Part shown: in pieces, positions 24,841-36,239 of the stretch
Layout of the letters: every line of letters starts with the position of its first letter
How positions within the stretch are numbered: position 1 is the stretch's first letter
Source: Malus domestica
Taxonomy: Eukaryota; Streptophyta; Magnoliopsida; Rosales; Rosaceae
Direction: 5' to 3'
DNA: 64,000 nucleotides
NCBI RefSeq assembly: GCF_042453785.1
Contig: NC_091665.1
Location: forward strand, 2,491,501 to 2,555,500
Translations under genes and position numbers: made by a program
The notes under the pieces: generated by a model
Database searches by the model: none
What the model was told of the DNA's origin: nothing
Seen by the model: only the letters and a program-made list of their open reading frames with translations

Positions 24841-25903
24841 TCTTGCTTCAGCTGATCAATCTGAAAACAACCACTAAGCTCAGAAAAGGAAACCTTGAGA
24901 GAGAAAAAGTAGAGAGAGAGAGAGAGAGAGCACATTGGCATTGCAGCGAGTGACTTTTGCAGGCTCGGCTTTCCAGTTTCACAGAAAAGAAAAGAAAAGA
25001 AAGTGAAAAATGGAATAAGATAAACAAACCGCTTTTTCGCGGGAGCGGAAGGCAACAGTTGTTTTTAACTGTCTGTGTCCCCATAGAGTCATGGCCCATG
25101 GTGGCGCTTATGATTACCACACCATTTGCCATCTTACTTTCGGATTTTTAGTATTTTTAGATCTGTAATTATAAATTCAAATAATTAAATAACTAAGATT
25201 TAACGACTAAAATTTTTGTTGTATATAATACTTCCTTGATTAGGGATTCAATATTTAAAGATTAAACGACTAAAACTTCTTTTATATAAGATACAATAGA
25301 AAAATACTAAAAGTTTTACTTTTACAATTTTATTTTTGCAATTTTTTAGTATGCTTTAGTTCATAATAAACCAGCTTTTTTATCCGTTAGATCTCTTTGA
25401 TTGGGAATTCAATGGCTGTGATTTAACGACGCTGTATAAAATACATCGGAGATCGGACACACACCAGAATTTTCGTTAACTTAATGATTTTTATTTTATT
25501 TTCAAGGTTTTGGGAGCAGTCACCGAGTCAGTAACGAGTCGATTTCTCGGCTGTCATGGGCCTCTTTCCCTTTCCAAGTGCAGGTCCGTGTAATGTGGCT
25601 TTTGCATGGGCATTTTTCATTTAGGCGCCCCTGGTGGGGATTTCATTCGAAGGCTGTAACCCCACTTGCACTTCTTTCTTTTCAAATTCACATCGAAGTT
25701 GAGATTTTTATTGCCTAACATTTTTCTTCTTTCTTTTCACTACAACATTTTAGATTAAGGGACGAGGTCAGACTCAGCTACACAATGTTCTCGCTATAAT
25801 AATGTGGTATCTAATTTATTAATTATGAGAGTTGAATTTAAGACTCCTTGCATATAAATAAAAAGATATTATTGGATTGTATACAATGAAAACTTAGGAT
25901 TAG
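24841..25903. other. 5' UTR/promoter side of the J-protein gene and gene-free DNA
   Basis: The first 200 bp are probably leader and carry an (AG)10 microsatellite at 24911-24930. From 25150 to 25900 the DNA is AT-rich and no gene or bounded repeat was recognised. Confidence 0.5.
24911..24930. repeat. (AG)n microsatellite
   Basis: Ten AG units, on the coding strand a CT run in the probable 5' UTR/promoter of the J-protein gene, a common position for CT repeats in plant promoters. Confidence 0.85.
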
Positions 25904-28349
25904 TGTAACGACCCGTCCCCAATTATTACGATTTTCATAATTTTAAAAAGTAAATTTACGAAAATACCCTTCGAGATAAAGTGTTGACTTTTATTGACTG
26001 CCATGTCGTGTCACGTACGGCTCATTTTCTTGGTATGTCCTCGTAGTACTCGTCACTACGGACGCGTAGGTGCAAACGGAGCGCAATTTGGAGTTATAAC
26101 GAATGAGATATTAACGTTTAAAGTCGGGGCATTTTAGTAAATTAATTAGTTTCAGGAAAACACCAGATTTTTGGAGAAAAATATGGAATGCCACGTGTGT
26201 GGCCCATATTTAAAGAAAGATGGTGATGGGCGGTGGAGATGGAGTATAAAGGAGGGAAAGGAGGGAGGAACCGACGAATAAGAAAGAAGAGGAAGAAAGG
26301 GTGACCAATCAGAAACAAAAGAAAAGAGGTGAAAGGAGAGGGGGAAGAAGGAGGGGAACCCGGACCCCCCTTCCTTGACCCGACAACCCGGTTCTCCGAC
26401 TTGGTTCCTTCATAATTTCCGACGCCAATTCCGGCGTTTTCCCTGCCATCCAAGGCCAGCCCCCCACTTGAAAACAACCCCTCTACTGCTCTTCTTCAAC
26501 TTCCACTCCAAATTCGAGAGTTAACGGCCTCCATTTCGAGAGATATGGCACCGACGGCGTCGAGGGGTGCACGGCTGGAGATTTCCCATTTATGCATGCT
26601 TCGACTCCTACCACAACCACCAAAAACCTTCTCTAGAGCCTAGGAACAAAGCCCAAACCACCTTCGAGGTGGCGGAACACCGGTGACAACGAATTGATGA
26701 ACACCCAATCTTAGGGTTTCCAGCGGGTTTTAGTGAAATTGGGGCTTTTTCTGGCCAAATTGGCCTTAGTCACAGGTATGAAAGTTACTCTACTCATTGA
26801 CATCTTCATTCTTGTAAAATTTGGTAATTTTTAGAAATAGTTGGATTTCTGGCGAGTCGGGGTGGTCGACTGCCACCTGCGGCGGTGCGTGGGCCGAGAC
26901 GTCCCCTGACCTTCCTAGGTTAAATTTGAATACCCTTGTTCCATTTGTAAAGTCTGATGAATGAATTTCCTTCATTTAAACTTAGTTCCATTAAGATCCG
27001 CCGCTTGATTAATATAGCAATCGACGATCCGACCGTTGGATCGTCACCAAACTTTGATATGTTATAATATGTAATATTTGAGGATATTAGAAACTTACGG
27101 ATCGGGAATCTGACATACGAATCTTTCCGAATAGGATATGTAAGTTACGTATTTTATTGATAAGAATTCGAAGACATGATTTGATAATTGTTTTAGGCGC
27201 CGATCGTTCATGATACCTTGATGTTTCTGCTAAGGAGTTGTAGCGCGTACTCCAGGTGAGTAGGCTTTTGGTTTTCTATATATACGTATAAATGTTTTCT
27301 ATTTTCCCAAAAATTGTTTTAAATGTATTTACGTTTTTAAATGCCATGTCATGCTTGCATTTCATTTTATTATATGCATTCGTATGTATATGCATACTAT
27401 TGTATGACGCTGCGGAGGCCAGGTAAGTTTCAGGTGAGTACTGAATGATGATAGTGGTTGCATTGGTTATGGTTATACGTAGAGGCACGTAGAGCTCATT
27501 ATCCTGCACCCTGGTGTTAGTGCTCCCGCCCGTGGCCAGGGCATAGTCCTTCACGTGATGTTCACCTCATACATCGCACACTCACCTTGGATCCAAGTTT
27601 TGTGCACATCCTTGTCGTATAGACCACATTAGGTGGTTCTGACTCGTCGGTGACCCATGATTATTCACACAGCCATCACGTGATCGTAACACTTGAGCGT
27701 ACTTATTTACACCCAGCCTTGTTGTACATACAACATTAGGTGGTTCTGACTCGTTTACATGAATTGGTGAATGAGCTATAGGTTCAGCCGTACCAATCAC
27801 GTTAGGTGACTCCGGCTGGCATATCATTTTACATTGATTTATTTCACCTTGGCTTACTTATTTCATTACTGAGATACTTGATATGGCATATACGTGGTTT
27901 TCACTACTATTGAACATGATTTCTATATACGTATGTATTATTATTTTCTGGGAAATTATATGGGTTTTACAGTGAGGGGTTATAATGTTTTCAAAAGGTT
28001 TTTATTAAAAACTTTATTTTTAGGCTCACTCACCCTTATTTTTGCATCCCTCCAGGTTTTAGCTGCTGAAAGTTCTTATCGACGAGGATTCGTAGCAAAT
28101 CTCAGTATAGGTGGCTACCTTTGAGGGTATGATCCTTATCCACACTACTGTACTTTACTTATGCTCTGACGTCGCGTGTGAAATGGGTTCATCCCCACTC
28201 ACAGCGCACTCTTGTATTCAAGTACTTTTAGGTTTAAATTTATTCACATTTTCCACATCATTATACTTTATGGCTTCGTTACCTTCCAGGTGTCGGCCAA
28301 CACAGCTTGATTCGGAGTCCCAGTGGATATTCCGGGTTGGGGCGTGTCA
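25904..28349 (+). mobile_element. Solo LTR related to the Tekay-like element
   Basis: A 2446 bp unit begins TGTAACGACCCGTCCCC and ends GGGGCGTGTCA. It is flanked by ATTAG (25899-25903) and GTTAG (28350-28354), a target duplication with one mismatch. Its first 250 bp match the reverse complement of the 2.6 kb LTRs in order: 'GACCCGTCCC', 'AAAATACCCTT', 'CCTCGTAGTACTCGTC', 'GGAGTTATAACG'. No internal domains or second LTR were found nearby, so it is a solo LTR left by recombination between LTRs. It sits about 1 kb upstream of the J-protein start codon. Open frames within it are not genes. Confidence 0.82.
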
Positions 28350-29140
28350 GTTAGTAACGTCTTTTTCACATGTAAATAAGGGCAAAACTTTATGAATTCT
28401 AAAAAAATGAGATAAACTCTTTTCTTCCCTCTGAAAAAGATTTTTTTTTTTTAAATAGTGTTGTCCACACCTTTATTTTTACCTTTTATGCAGTCCTCAT
28501 TAGCTATCAGATCGAATGAATTGAAGAAGATCAATAGCCAAATATTAACAAAGATGTATGGAAGGAAAATATATGCGTGAATAGGGCTGGGTTCGGTTCG
28601 AAACGGTTCGATTTTTTGCCAAAACCGAAACCGAACCGAAATTTCGATTCGGTTCGGTTCGGTTCAATTTTTTTCAATTTTTTTTGGTTCGGTTTTTTTT
28701 TGGTTTGGTTTTTTCCGGTTCGGTTTTTTTTTTTTCCTTCTTTTTCTACAAACACCTTTGCATTTAATCTTGCACTCTTCGGCGCTTCCAGTGAGCATGT
28801 ATGTTATCCAACATGTTGTGGGTCAAACCATCTCTACCTACAAAATCCAAATGAACTGAATCAGTAACCACTAACCATAAACTCATAAACCTTCTTCCTA
28901 TTTTCTTGCATTTCGAAGCTCTAAAGTAAAAAAATTTCATCAAGGAAAACCCAAATCGAAACGCTCTCCAATTTCACAATTCTCATTAAGAAGCAATCAA
29001 ATGAATCAAAACCCAAACGAAGGCTGTAAAAGCAAAGGAAGGAGATTATCTATAGCAATGAATTTGAAAATAAAATCGCAATCAATACATGATTGTTGCA
29101 GAACCCATGAAAACCCATGAAATTGAAAAGTTGCAGAACA

Positions 29141-29663
29141 TTGTGTATATGTATTATGTAATATTCCTACCCATATACATATCTCCTTTTTGACTTCCTA
29201 CTTGAACATGTTATTTTTCTTACTTGCTGAGTTTCCTTGGTACAGGGAATTTTAATAATTCACGTCCCTGTTCGCTTCAGAAAGTTCAACATCCATGATT
29301 CAACACGCTTGGGTAATATTTTCACCACTTTACATATAATAATTTCCCTTTCATTTTCAAGGAGGGATATTCAATTTTTGAAACTTTTTTCTGCTTTTGA
29401 TAATTTTGCCCATTTGTTTCCCCTATCTTCTTCTTTCATTTTGGCATTTTATTGGAGCTGATTTGATTAGTGTATGATTCAGTGAGGAAAGGCAACAAAG
29501 TTGTGGACTTGTTTGCATGCCTCTGCAACACTTATGAAACCTCAGAAGATGAGTTGAGAAAAACAATGGAAATGGCTAACAGTTTAATAGTAGAAATTTT
29601 GAAGAAGAAGCATGTTTCGAAGTATGTATATGGGTAGGAATATTACATAATACATATACACAA
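29141..29663. repeat. Perfect 40 bp inverted repeat inside the hAT-like element
   Basis: Arms 29141-29180 and 29624-29663 are exact reverse complements (TTGTGTATATGTATTATGTA at the left start). They enclose 443 bp that include exon-like sequence. A 24 bp direct repeat ('CATGAAATTGAAAAGTTGCA') lies outside both arms (about 29117 and 29706). No clear target duplication borders the arms, so whether this is a nested transposon or an internal inversion product is open. Confidence 0.75.
29470..29637 (+). pseudogene. Exon-like captured coding fragment, unidentified
   Basis: After an acceptor-like GATTAG an open stretch encodes a hydrophilic, helix-friendly peptide of about 54 residues ('[18 protein letters not shown]', '[16 protein letters not shown]', 'IVEILKKKH') before a stop in the inverted-repeat arm. 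The codon pattern looks genuine. A second open piece at 29246-29310 follows a TTGGTACAG acceptor ('GILIIHVPVRFRKF'). I do not recognise the parent gene. It is probably a host exon carried by the transposon. Confidence 0.45.
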
Positions 29664-30623
29664 TTTTTCACACTTCTTCTAGGAAAAGAAGAAAATCGCA
29701 AATCCCATGAAATTGAAAAGTTGCAGAACCCATGAAATTGAAAATAAAATTTGCAAAACACATGAAACTGAAAAGAAAATCTGTAGAACATGAGAGAAAT
29801 TACCATGAGACTAACCTTGTAAAGGAAGTTGTGGGTCGTCATCAAGACTCGAAACAGCGAGGAAGTCGCGGATCGCGGTCACGGGGGTGAGACTCTGCAT
29901 CGACATGGGGGTATCACAAATATGAAGCTTGGGATAGAAAGGAGGATGAGGGTTATGGAGAAGAATGGAGAAATTGGAGGCATGGACATGGATATTGAGG
30001 GAGTCTGGAGGTAAGGAACGAGAGAGAGAAGAGGGGGAATGAAAAATAGAAAAGGTGAGGTGCGGCTGCTACCTAGTGGCTAGGGTTAAAAGGGTTTTGT
30101 TGATTTCTTATAAAATTTTTGTTGATTTCTTATAAAAATTAAAAAATTTCTTCGAAATATTGAAGGCACGAGGGTTCGAACCTATGCACTCTAGCTTGAA
30201 AAGTTTCATTGTAACCAACTTGGCAACATATTCTGTTTTGTTATGATTGTATGACTAAACTATTTATAAATATTCAAAAAAAAAAAAATTAAATATATAC
30301 ATATCGATTCAGTTCGGTTTCCGAACCTCAAAAACAGAAACCGAACTGGCCAGATTCGGTTCGGTTCGGTTTGACAGTTTTGGTTCTGTTTTTTTTCGAT
30401 TCGGTTTTTTTTGACCTCGGTCTGGTTTGGTTTTCAGTTTTCGGTTTTTTTGAACCCACCCCTATGTGTGAATAACACTTTTCTTTTCAAATTTACAATG
30501 TCTAGGTAGAAGTTCAAAACAATACAAGTATGTTCCCCTCTATTAGAAAGATGAATTTGATGTTATCTACATAATGCAGTTTCTTTAGTATTTTTCGAAT
30601 GACAAAAAAAAAAAAAAAAACAG

Positions 30624-31399
30624 GCTTATTATATTAACATCCCACAAAATTGTTGAATAAACCCCACATTTGCTTTTTCAATGAAAAATTATCTTAATAC
30701 ACCTCACTTACTTCCCCATAATACCCCCACACCTCACATTCTCAATATACACCTTATATTTTCTACATGCACCTCATATTTTTTTATACACCCCACATTT
30801 CTCAAATATTATAAAGCTTTTAATTTGGACAAAAAAATGCCGACTGGAATTTTGACAGAAGATGCCGCTTGAGATTTAAAGCATATATGGGTTGTTTTCA
30901 ATTCTACCATTAAAACCAATGTCGTCTGCTTTTAATATTTTGTGGTAATTTTAGGTGTTTAATTCTTCATGTAATCCTTGTGATCCCTAAAAGATGAATA
31001 CGAACATAGAAGCTTGAATAATGCAGCAAAAGCAAGATTAAATAATTATCGATGTCATCAAAATCACTAAAATAATAAAGAATATGAAGTCTTACCTCAT
31101 GTAAAGCTTCCGAAACATCGATTTCGTGTTTCATTCGTCAAAAATAATTTTTCTCAATCAACATGTTTGTAGTTTCATTGGTTAGAGTTTTGTTCAACAA
31201 TGGAGGATTGGAGGGATTTTAATAGTTGAAGAAGATAAATAATACGTTAAAAGTGATTTGGGGTGTATTTAGAATTTTTTTGTTTTTTAAACCTAATAAG
31301 TTTAAAATTGCCATTGTATGGTAGGGTAAATAAATTATTTAATATTAAATTTTAATGTGAGATGAATTCAACATTTTGTGGGATGCTAATATAAAAAGC
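30624..31399. mobile_element. TIR element with about 45 bp inverted ends
   Basis: Left end GCTTATTATATTAACATCCC continuing ACAAAATTGTTGAATAAACC. The reverse complement of the right end reads GCTTTTTATATTAGCATCCC continuing ACAAAATGTTGAATTCATC. About 80% identity over 45 bp. Flanks are A-rich on both sides, so the target duplication cannot be read. No transposase; Mutator-like or other MITE affiliation is undetermined. Confidence 0.6.
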
Positions 31400-32105
31400 G
31401 AAAAAAAATCTCTCCTGCATTAAGATTTTAGTAAAATAGATGAGCTCATTTAACAAGAAGCCCCGCCCAGGCGAAACTGATCCATAATGGGTCGATCCAA
31501 TCCAGCCAACATATTTTGGGCCTCAACTTTGTTCAACTTCTTTGTCTTGCTCTGCTCAGCGCTCCGTCTCAGTCTACCGCTTGCATCTCTCTCTCAACAC
31601 ACCGTACACTGGCTGCGAAAAGAGAAGGCAAGAGCTTTAAGCAGGTAATGGCATTTTCCCCTATTTTCGAACTTTAGGGCTGTGAAATTAGAGCAGAGAA
31701 TTTCATCAGGGTTTAGTATAGTGCGGGGTTTTTCAATTTCACCCTGAAATTCTTGATTTCCGCCATTGAAATGGAAACTAATACCTCTATATTTGTGCGT
31801 CCAAAAGCAAATACTGGGTTTCTTTTAATTTATGACAAATCATTCTTTCTGTGTTGGTTTGATGGAAATATTTTGCTCGCACCACCGCATGGATTGCCGT
31901 TAGATGAGTTTAAATGTCGACACTTGTGCGGTAGATAGATTACATCACACTCATTTAACGGCAATCAATGCGCTGGTGATGCTCGCCACCAATTTAGGGT
32001 GGTAAGGAAAAATACACTGGTTTTGTGATCCACATTTTGTTGTTTTGTATTCGTTTCTGTTTGAATTCATTGCAATTTATGTGTGATGTACTAATTTGAT
32101 TTCAG
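31400..32105 (+). promoter_or_regulatory. Promoter, 5' UTR exon and leader intron of the small basic protein gene
   Basis: Transcript-like sequence runs from about 31540 to 31644, where AAGCAG|GTAATG looks like a donor. TGATTTCAG|ACTGGG at 32105 is a matching acceptor 48 bp before the ATG. The leader intron contains a small inverted-repeat element (31873-31990). No TATA box was assigned with confidence. Confidence 0.5.
31873..31990. mobile_element. Small inverted-repeat MITE in the leader intron
   Basis: 'GGATTGCCGTTAGATGAG' near 31890 and 'CTCATTTAACGGCAATC' near 31953 are inverted. The outer parts 'TGCTCGCACCACCGCAT' and 'GCGCTGGTGATGCTCGC' also pair imperfectly. About 118 bp. Confidence 0.6.
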
Positions 32106-32153
32106 ACTGGGACTGTTAGAAGATACTCATCAATATTTTTGTGACTAAAAGAG

Positions 32154-33502
32154 ATGGTATTCGGAGCCCTAAGGTCCATCGTTCGACCTCTATCAAGAAC
32201 CCTAATATCCCGAACCTCAACTTCTTCCTTGACGTCCTTTGCTGCCAACTCTGCGTGTCCGAAACCTGAGCTTCGCTTCGTTTCTGGTGGCAGCCAAGCT
32301 CCGTGGTTTTTCCCCATTTCCAACTATTTTCACAGCTTGACAGATACTCGTTTCCCCAAACGGCGTCCGACCGACAAGCCACGTCGAAAAAGGGCCAGCG
32401 TAAGACCTCCAGGTATGTTCATCCTCAATTCGTTCCTAAGTTTGTAGTTGAACTCTTATAATTTAAGAACTACCTCTTGGATTTGTTTGAACTGTTGGAA
32501 ATGTTATGTTTGGTTACTGAGGAAAGAAAAAAACACTTTCTTAGCCGTCGAGTCTTGCCAATGCTTGTTGATTTACATGTAGGGTTTGGGGAAGTGGTTT
32601 AGTTGGAGATTTGACTCAAGTGTAAGTTATGTTGTTATTATTTGAATGCAGGACCATTTGCTGCAGTTCAGTGTGTTCCTGGTGCGCCAATAGTTCCTAA
32701 TAGACCCAATGAGGGAAGTGTGAAGCGAAGGAATGAGAAGAAGCGCATGAGGCAACGTCGTGCATTTATATTGGTGTGTATTTCATTAACTTTTTCAGGA
32801 GTCTGATTATGTTTTAGGCTTCTTCTCTATTATTGTTTTAGAAATACTTGTGTGTTTTAACAAATAGAAAAGGAATCTCATTATTCATGAAGTGTGGTTC
32901 TGAACTTGTTTTGGAACATTAATAATTCAGACATTACTTTTATCGTATTTTCTTGTGGATAGTAGAATACTACGACAACCAAGCCTTATCTCATTAGATG
33001 AGGTTGGCTGTATGGATCATTGAACGCCACTGTAGTTTAATACTATATAATTAGTAACAAGTAACAACAGCCATTTTGGTGATGCAGTATTCCCATGGAC
33101 TGCTTTTCCGGCATATAAAACAATCTTATGTAGTTTGTCATTTCTATTTGAACTTGAGAAACCATCACTACAACGGAGTCGTTTTGGCCTGGGACCATCC
33201 TTTAAGTTGGGATGGGACTTCAATTTGTACCGAGTTGCATGACATACAAGCTTATCACTTGACCTTGCATGTTTGTTGAAACCCCTTTTGCAGATATGTT
33301 CCTCCTTTTAATATGGAATGCGTTTGAATTTGTGCAGGCAGAAAAAAAGAAAAGGAAAGCTCTGGTGCAGGAGGCTAAAAGGAAGAAAGTTATAAAGAGA
33401 GTTGAGAGAAAAATGGCCGCTGTTGCAAGGGAAAGAGCATGGACTCAAAGACTCGCCGAGCTGCAGAAACAGGAAGAAGAGAAGAAAAAGTCCATGGCTT
33501 AG
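32154..33502 (+). CDS. Small basic protein, probably mitochondrial or plastid; function unknown
   Basis: Three exons, 32154-32412, 32652-32773 and 33338-33502, join in frame to 181 residues. The first about 60 residues are rich in Ser, Arg and Ala and poor in acidic residues ('MVFGALRSIVRPLSRTLISR'), which looks like an organellar transit peptide. The middle holds 'RRKRASVRPPGPFA' and 'PNRPNEGSVKRRNEKKRMRQRR'. The C-terminal 60 residues are a highly charged, probably coiled helix ('AEKKKRKALVQEAKRKK' to 'QKQEEEKKKSMA'). I recall similar uncharacterised proteins conserved in land plants but cannot name a function. The composition would suit a mitoribosomal or RNA-binding accessory protein; this is only a suggestion. 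Both introns have GT-AG borders. Confidence 0.75.
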
Positions 33503-34250
33503 TATCACTATTGTGGAATCACTTTGGGATTGCCATGCTGCTGAAAGTTTTCTGCACTACCATTGAATTCGACTTGGTTTCTTTAGGTTCGTTATTCCCC
33601 TTAAGTGGACCTATATTCTGTTTAATCGTGGTTTGCTTACTCTCAATTTATACGGCAAGGGTCGTTTGGCAGATATTCTCCTTAGTGTTTTGTAGACAAG
33701 TAAACTGAGTTTTGATTTGCAATTTGCGAGGTTTGGTAGAGAAGTAGCCCCAGCCACCACATAAGCAACAACTGGTGTTTAGTAGGTCATCTTGCTCGTT
33801 AGTCGTTACATGTCGAGAACATGTTTTATATTTCACTTTTAATAAGTTTAACAGACGGAGTAGATCTCCTTGCCCCTCTCGTTCATTAATTTCCCATTTC
33901 GGGTTCAGGGTTTATGGTTTAGGACAGTGTACTAGTACTATAATTCTGCTCAAACAACATTAGAAACTGTAACCTTATCTCCACAATTCCATGGCCATAT
34001 AAACGAAGCAAAGAAAGGATAGAAGAACAGCACAACTCTCACCATGACATCAAACCCGAACTTTGAGCTCTGGAACCATAAATCTACACTTGTCTGTAAA
34101 CTTTAAATCGCACCGAAACATCAAACATATTGAAATCCATTAGGCATACAGAGTTCACATAAATTGAATCGAATGGCTTATTGTGAGGAAGTAAACAAAG
34201 GGAAACTCGGCGAGCAAATATTCAATCTTGATCCTGAACTTCAGTCCCCA
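33503..34250. other. 3' UTRs of convergent genes
   Basis: About 750 bp between two convergent stop codons. It reads as 3' UTR and spacer. No other gene or bounded repeat was recognised. Confidence 0.5.
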
Positions 34251-36239
34251 TCAGCAACAGCCACTTACTGATTCATCAGATTGAGGAGCTTTTTGCTTGA
34301 AGATGTTCTTTTTCACACCTGCTGATCCCTCAGCCACGAGACTCGGTGTTTCCAATATCTGCCCCATAACATGGTACCCATCACATCAGCACAAGAACAA
34401 ACATCCAACTAAACCCATAATATTAACTGTTGGCCAAACAATCATATCGCTATGAACAAACATTTATGTTCATGCTAATATATAAAAAAAAAAATAGCAG
34501 ACTTTAGAATGAAAAACATCTTGTAAGCAAAAACCAACAGATTTGACACTATCGAATCAAAGCGTTATGAAACGGAAGTAAATTTCTACACACCCTTTTC
34601 TCCCCTACACACCCATATTTATTTCTGACCACTGGATTGGATGAACCAGAGGAGAATTAAGGAACATTACCGAATAGGGGTGTGAAAATCATTGAATTAC
34701 AGTAGCAACAACCATTTCCAATGTACCCATGTAATGCTAAGCATGCAGCTACGAGGCAATCCAACAATCAATAGTAGTGCATAGAGAAAAGACGGAAACC
34801 ATAATTTTGCATACCTTTAAGACAAGCTCCTCAAAGCACTGCTCTACATTTACTCGAGTTTTTGCACTGCACTCAAGAAAAAGGCATCCATATTCCCTAG
34901 CAAATTCCATCCCCTCTTTTTTACTAACAGTCCTTTCGCTTTCCTGGAAATAAGATAACTTCAACATGGATTCTGGTGGACAGATGCAAGAAGAAAACTC
35001 GTCTTTCCGATAGGCTAATGACAAGCTACATAGCATACATATATAGTAATTTCGTTGTTTAGTTGTTATACTCGCATGTTGATTAAGAATTTAAAAGATG
35101 AAGGTAATCCTAATTTCTCCATACCCTTCTATTTAATCTAATTTTCCTTCTTTTGAGCTCTCTATTTTGTTCCATCAACGCTTTTATGAGTCTAGTAAGC
35201 GTAAGAGACAAGGAGATTAGCGTTTATACACTCGATCAACACCAACTTGGCCTGAGACCCGAGACCCTTAGTTAGATACTGAAAGGTATAACTAACAGTT
35301 AGATACTGAAAGGTATAACTAACAGTTAGATACTGAAAGGTATAACTAACAGTCTAACACCACAAGTCTGAGAGGACATACCTTATCGACTTTGTTTCCA
35401 ACAAGCATCTTGATGCAATCTTGACTAGTGGAATACAGATCAATCTCTTTCGCCCATATATCAGACAAATTCGTAAATGTTTCTCTTCGTGTCACATCAT
35501 ACACTGCACCAGACAATACGTAAACGACTAAAAAATCCCATTGATTCCATAACAACAGCAACAATAATAAAAACAAAAGAAAAAACCATGCATACCCATG
35601 ATTATCCCTTGAGCTCCTCTGTAATATGAACTGGTAAGAGTTCTAAATCTTTCCTGTCCAGCTGCATTATGCACAACAATTCATCTTTATTTCAGTGGAT
35701 TCATTTAAACTTGCAAACGTAATCAAACCGAATCGACATAGTTCATACTACATACACAACCAAATTAATACAAAATCATTATCTACCTGAACAATGCAAT
35801 CAAGCAATTCAAAAATCTTAAACTGAACAACATCACAAACTTGCACAACAAATTTGGAAATTAATCCCCATAAAAAAGTATAAATTATGATATAAAAACA
35901 ACTAATTACCTGTGTCCCAAATTGCAAGCTTCAATTTCTTACCCCCAAGAGCGACATGCTTTATCTTAAAATCAACACCTGCAAAATATTAAAATTACAA
36001 ATTAAAAAATGGAACCTTTGTGCGCTTTTTTTTTCTTCCCAAAATTAATTAGTAAAAAATAAATATAAAAAAGATAGGGAAATGATAAGATTACCGATAG
36101 TAGGAGAGAGATCCTCGAAGGTGTCGGAAGTGAAACTCAAGAGGAGCGTGCTCTTCCCAACCCCCGAGTCCCCAATCAGTAGCAGCTTGAACAAGTAATC
36201 GAACTCCGACTCACCAGACGACGTCGTTGCAGATTCCAT
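34251..36239 (-). CDS. RABC1: Rab GTPase of the RABC (Rab18) class
   Basis: Six exons on the minus strand, 36239-36095, 35978-35910, 35661-35596, 35503-35382, 34943-34815 and 34358-34251, give 212 residues. All five GTP-binding elements are present: P-loop GDSGVGKS (about residues 23-30), effector region SPTIG, switch II DTAGQE, NKVD and ECSAK. The Rab-family words '[20 protein letters not shown]' are intact. The C-terminus ends SGCC, a double-cysteine geranylgeranylation site. The body ('[18 protein letters not shown]', '[20 protein letters not shown]') is closest to Arabidopsis RABC1 as I remember it. Family members act in membrane traffic; RABC1 has been linked to lipid-droplet dynamics and stomata. 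Length is normal for the family and nothing is broken. Intron 4 carries a 27 bp triplet repeat. It is divergent from the HISN1 gene, with about 950 bp between start codons. Confidence 0.93.
35270..35350. repeat. Tandem repeat, three copies of 27 bp
   Basis: The unit AGTTAGATACTGAAAGGTAT plus AACTAAC is repeated three times without mismatch, in intron 4 of the Rab gene. Perfect identity makes copy-number variation likely. Confidence 0.9.

Larger units (their letters stand above)
28582..30464. mobile_element. Non-autonomous hAT-like transposon
   Basis: Left end TAGGGCTGGGTTCGGTT and reverse-complemented right end TAGGGGTGGGTTCAAAA form hAT-type inverted termini. Flanking 8 bp are TGCGTGAA (28574-28581) and TGTGTGAA (30465-30472), an 8 bp duplication with one mismatch, the hAT signature. 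Both subterminal regions are packed with CGGTTCGGTT words in opposite orientation. No hAT transposase is visible. The interior holds a perfect 40 bp inverted repeat and exon-like sequence (see separate entries). Length 1883 bp. Confidence 0.8.

Noticed and set aside
26142-26477. 111-codon minus-strand frame
   Set aside because: Lies within the solo LTR and its translation is a low-complexity Pro/Ser/Phe sequence without codon structure.
28531-28867. Lys/Asn/Arg-rich and Phe/Pro-rich frames at the hAT end
   Set aside because: Pure translation of CGGTTCGGTT subterminal repeats.
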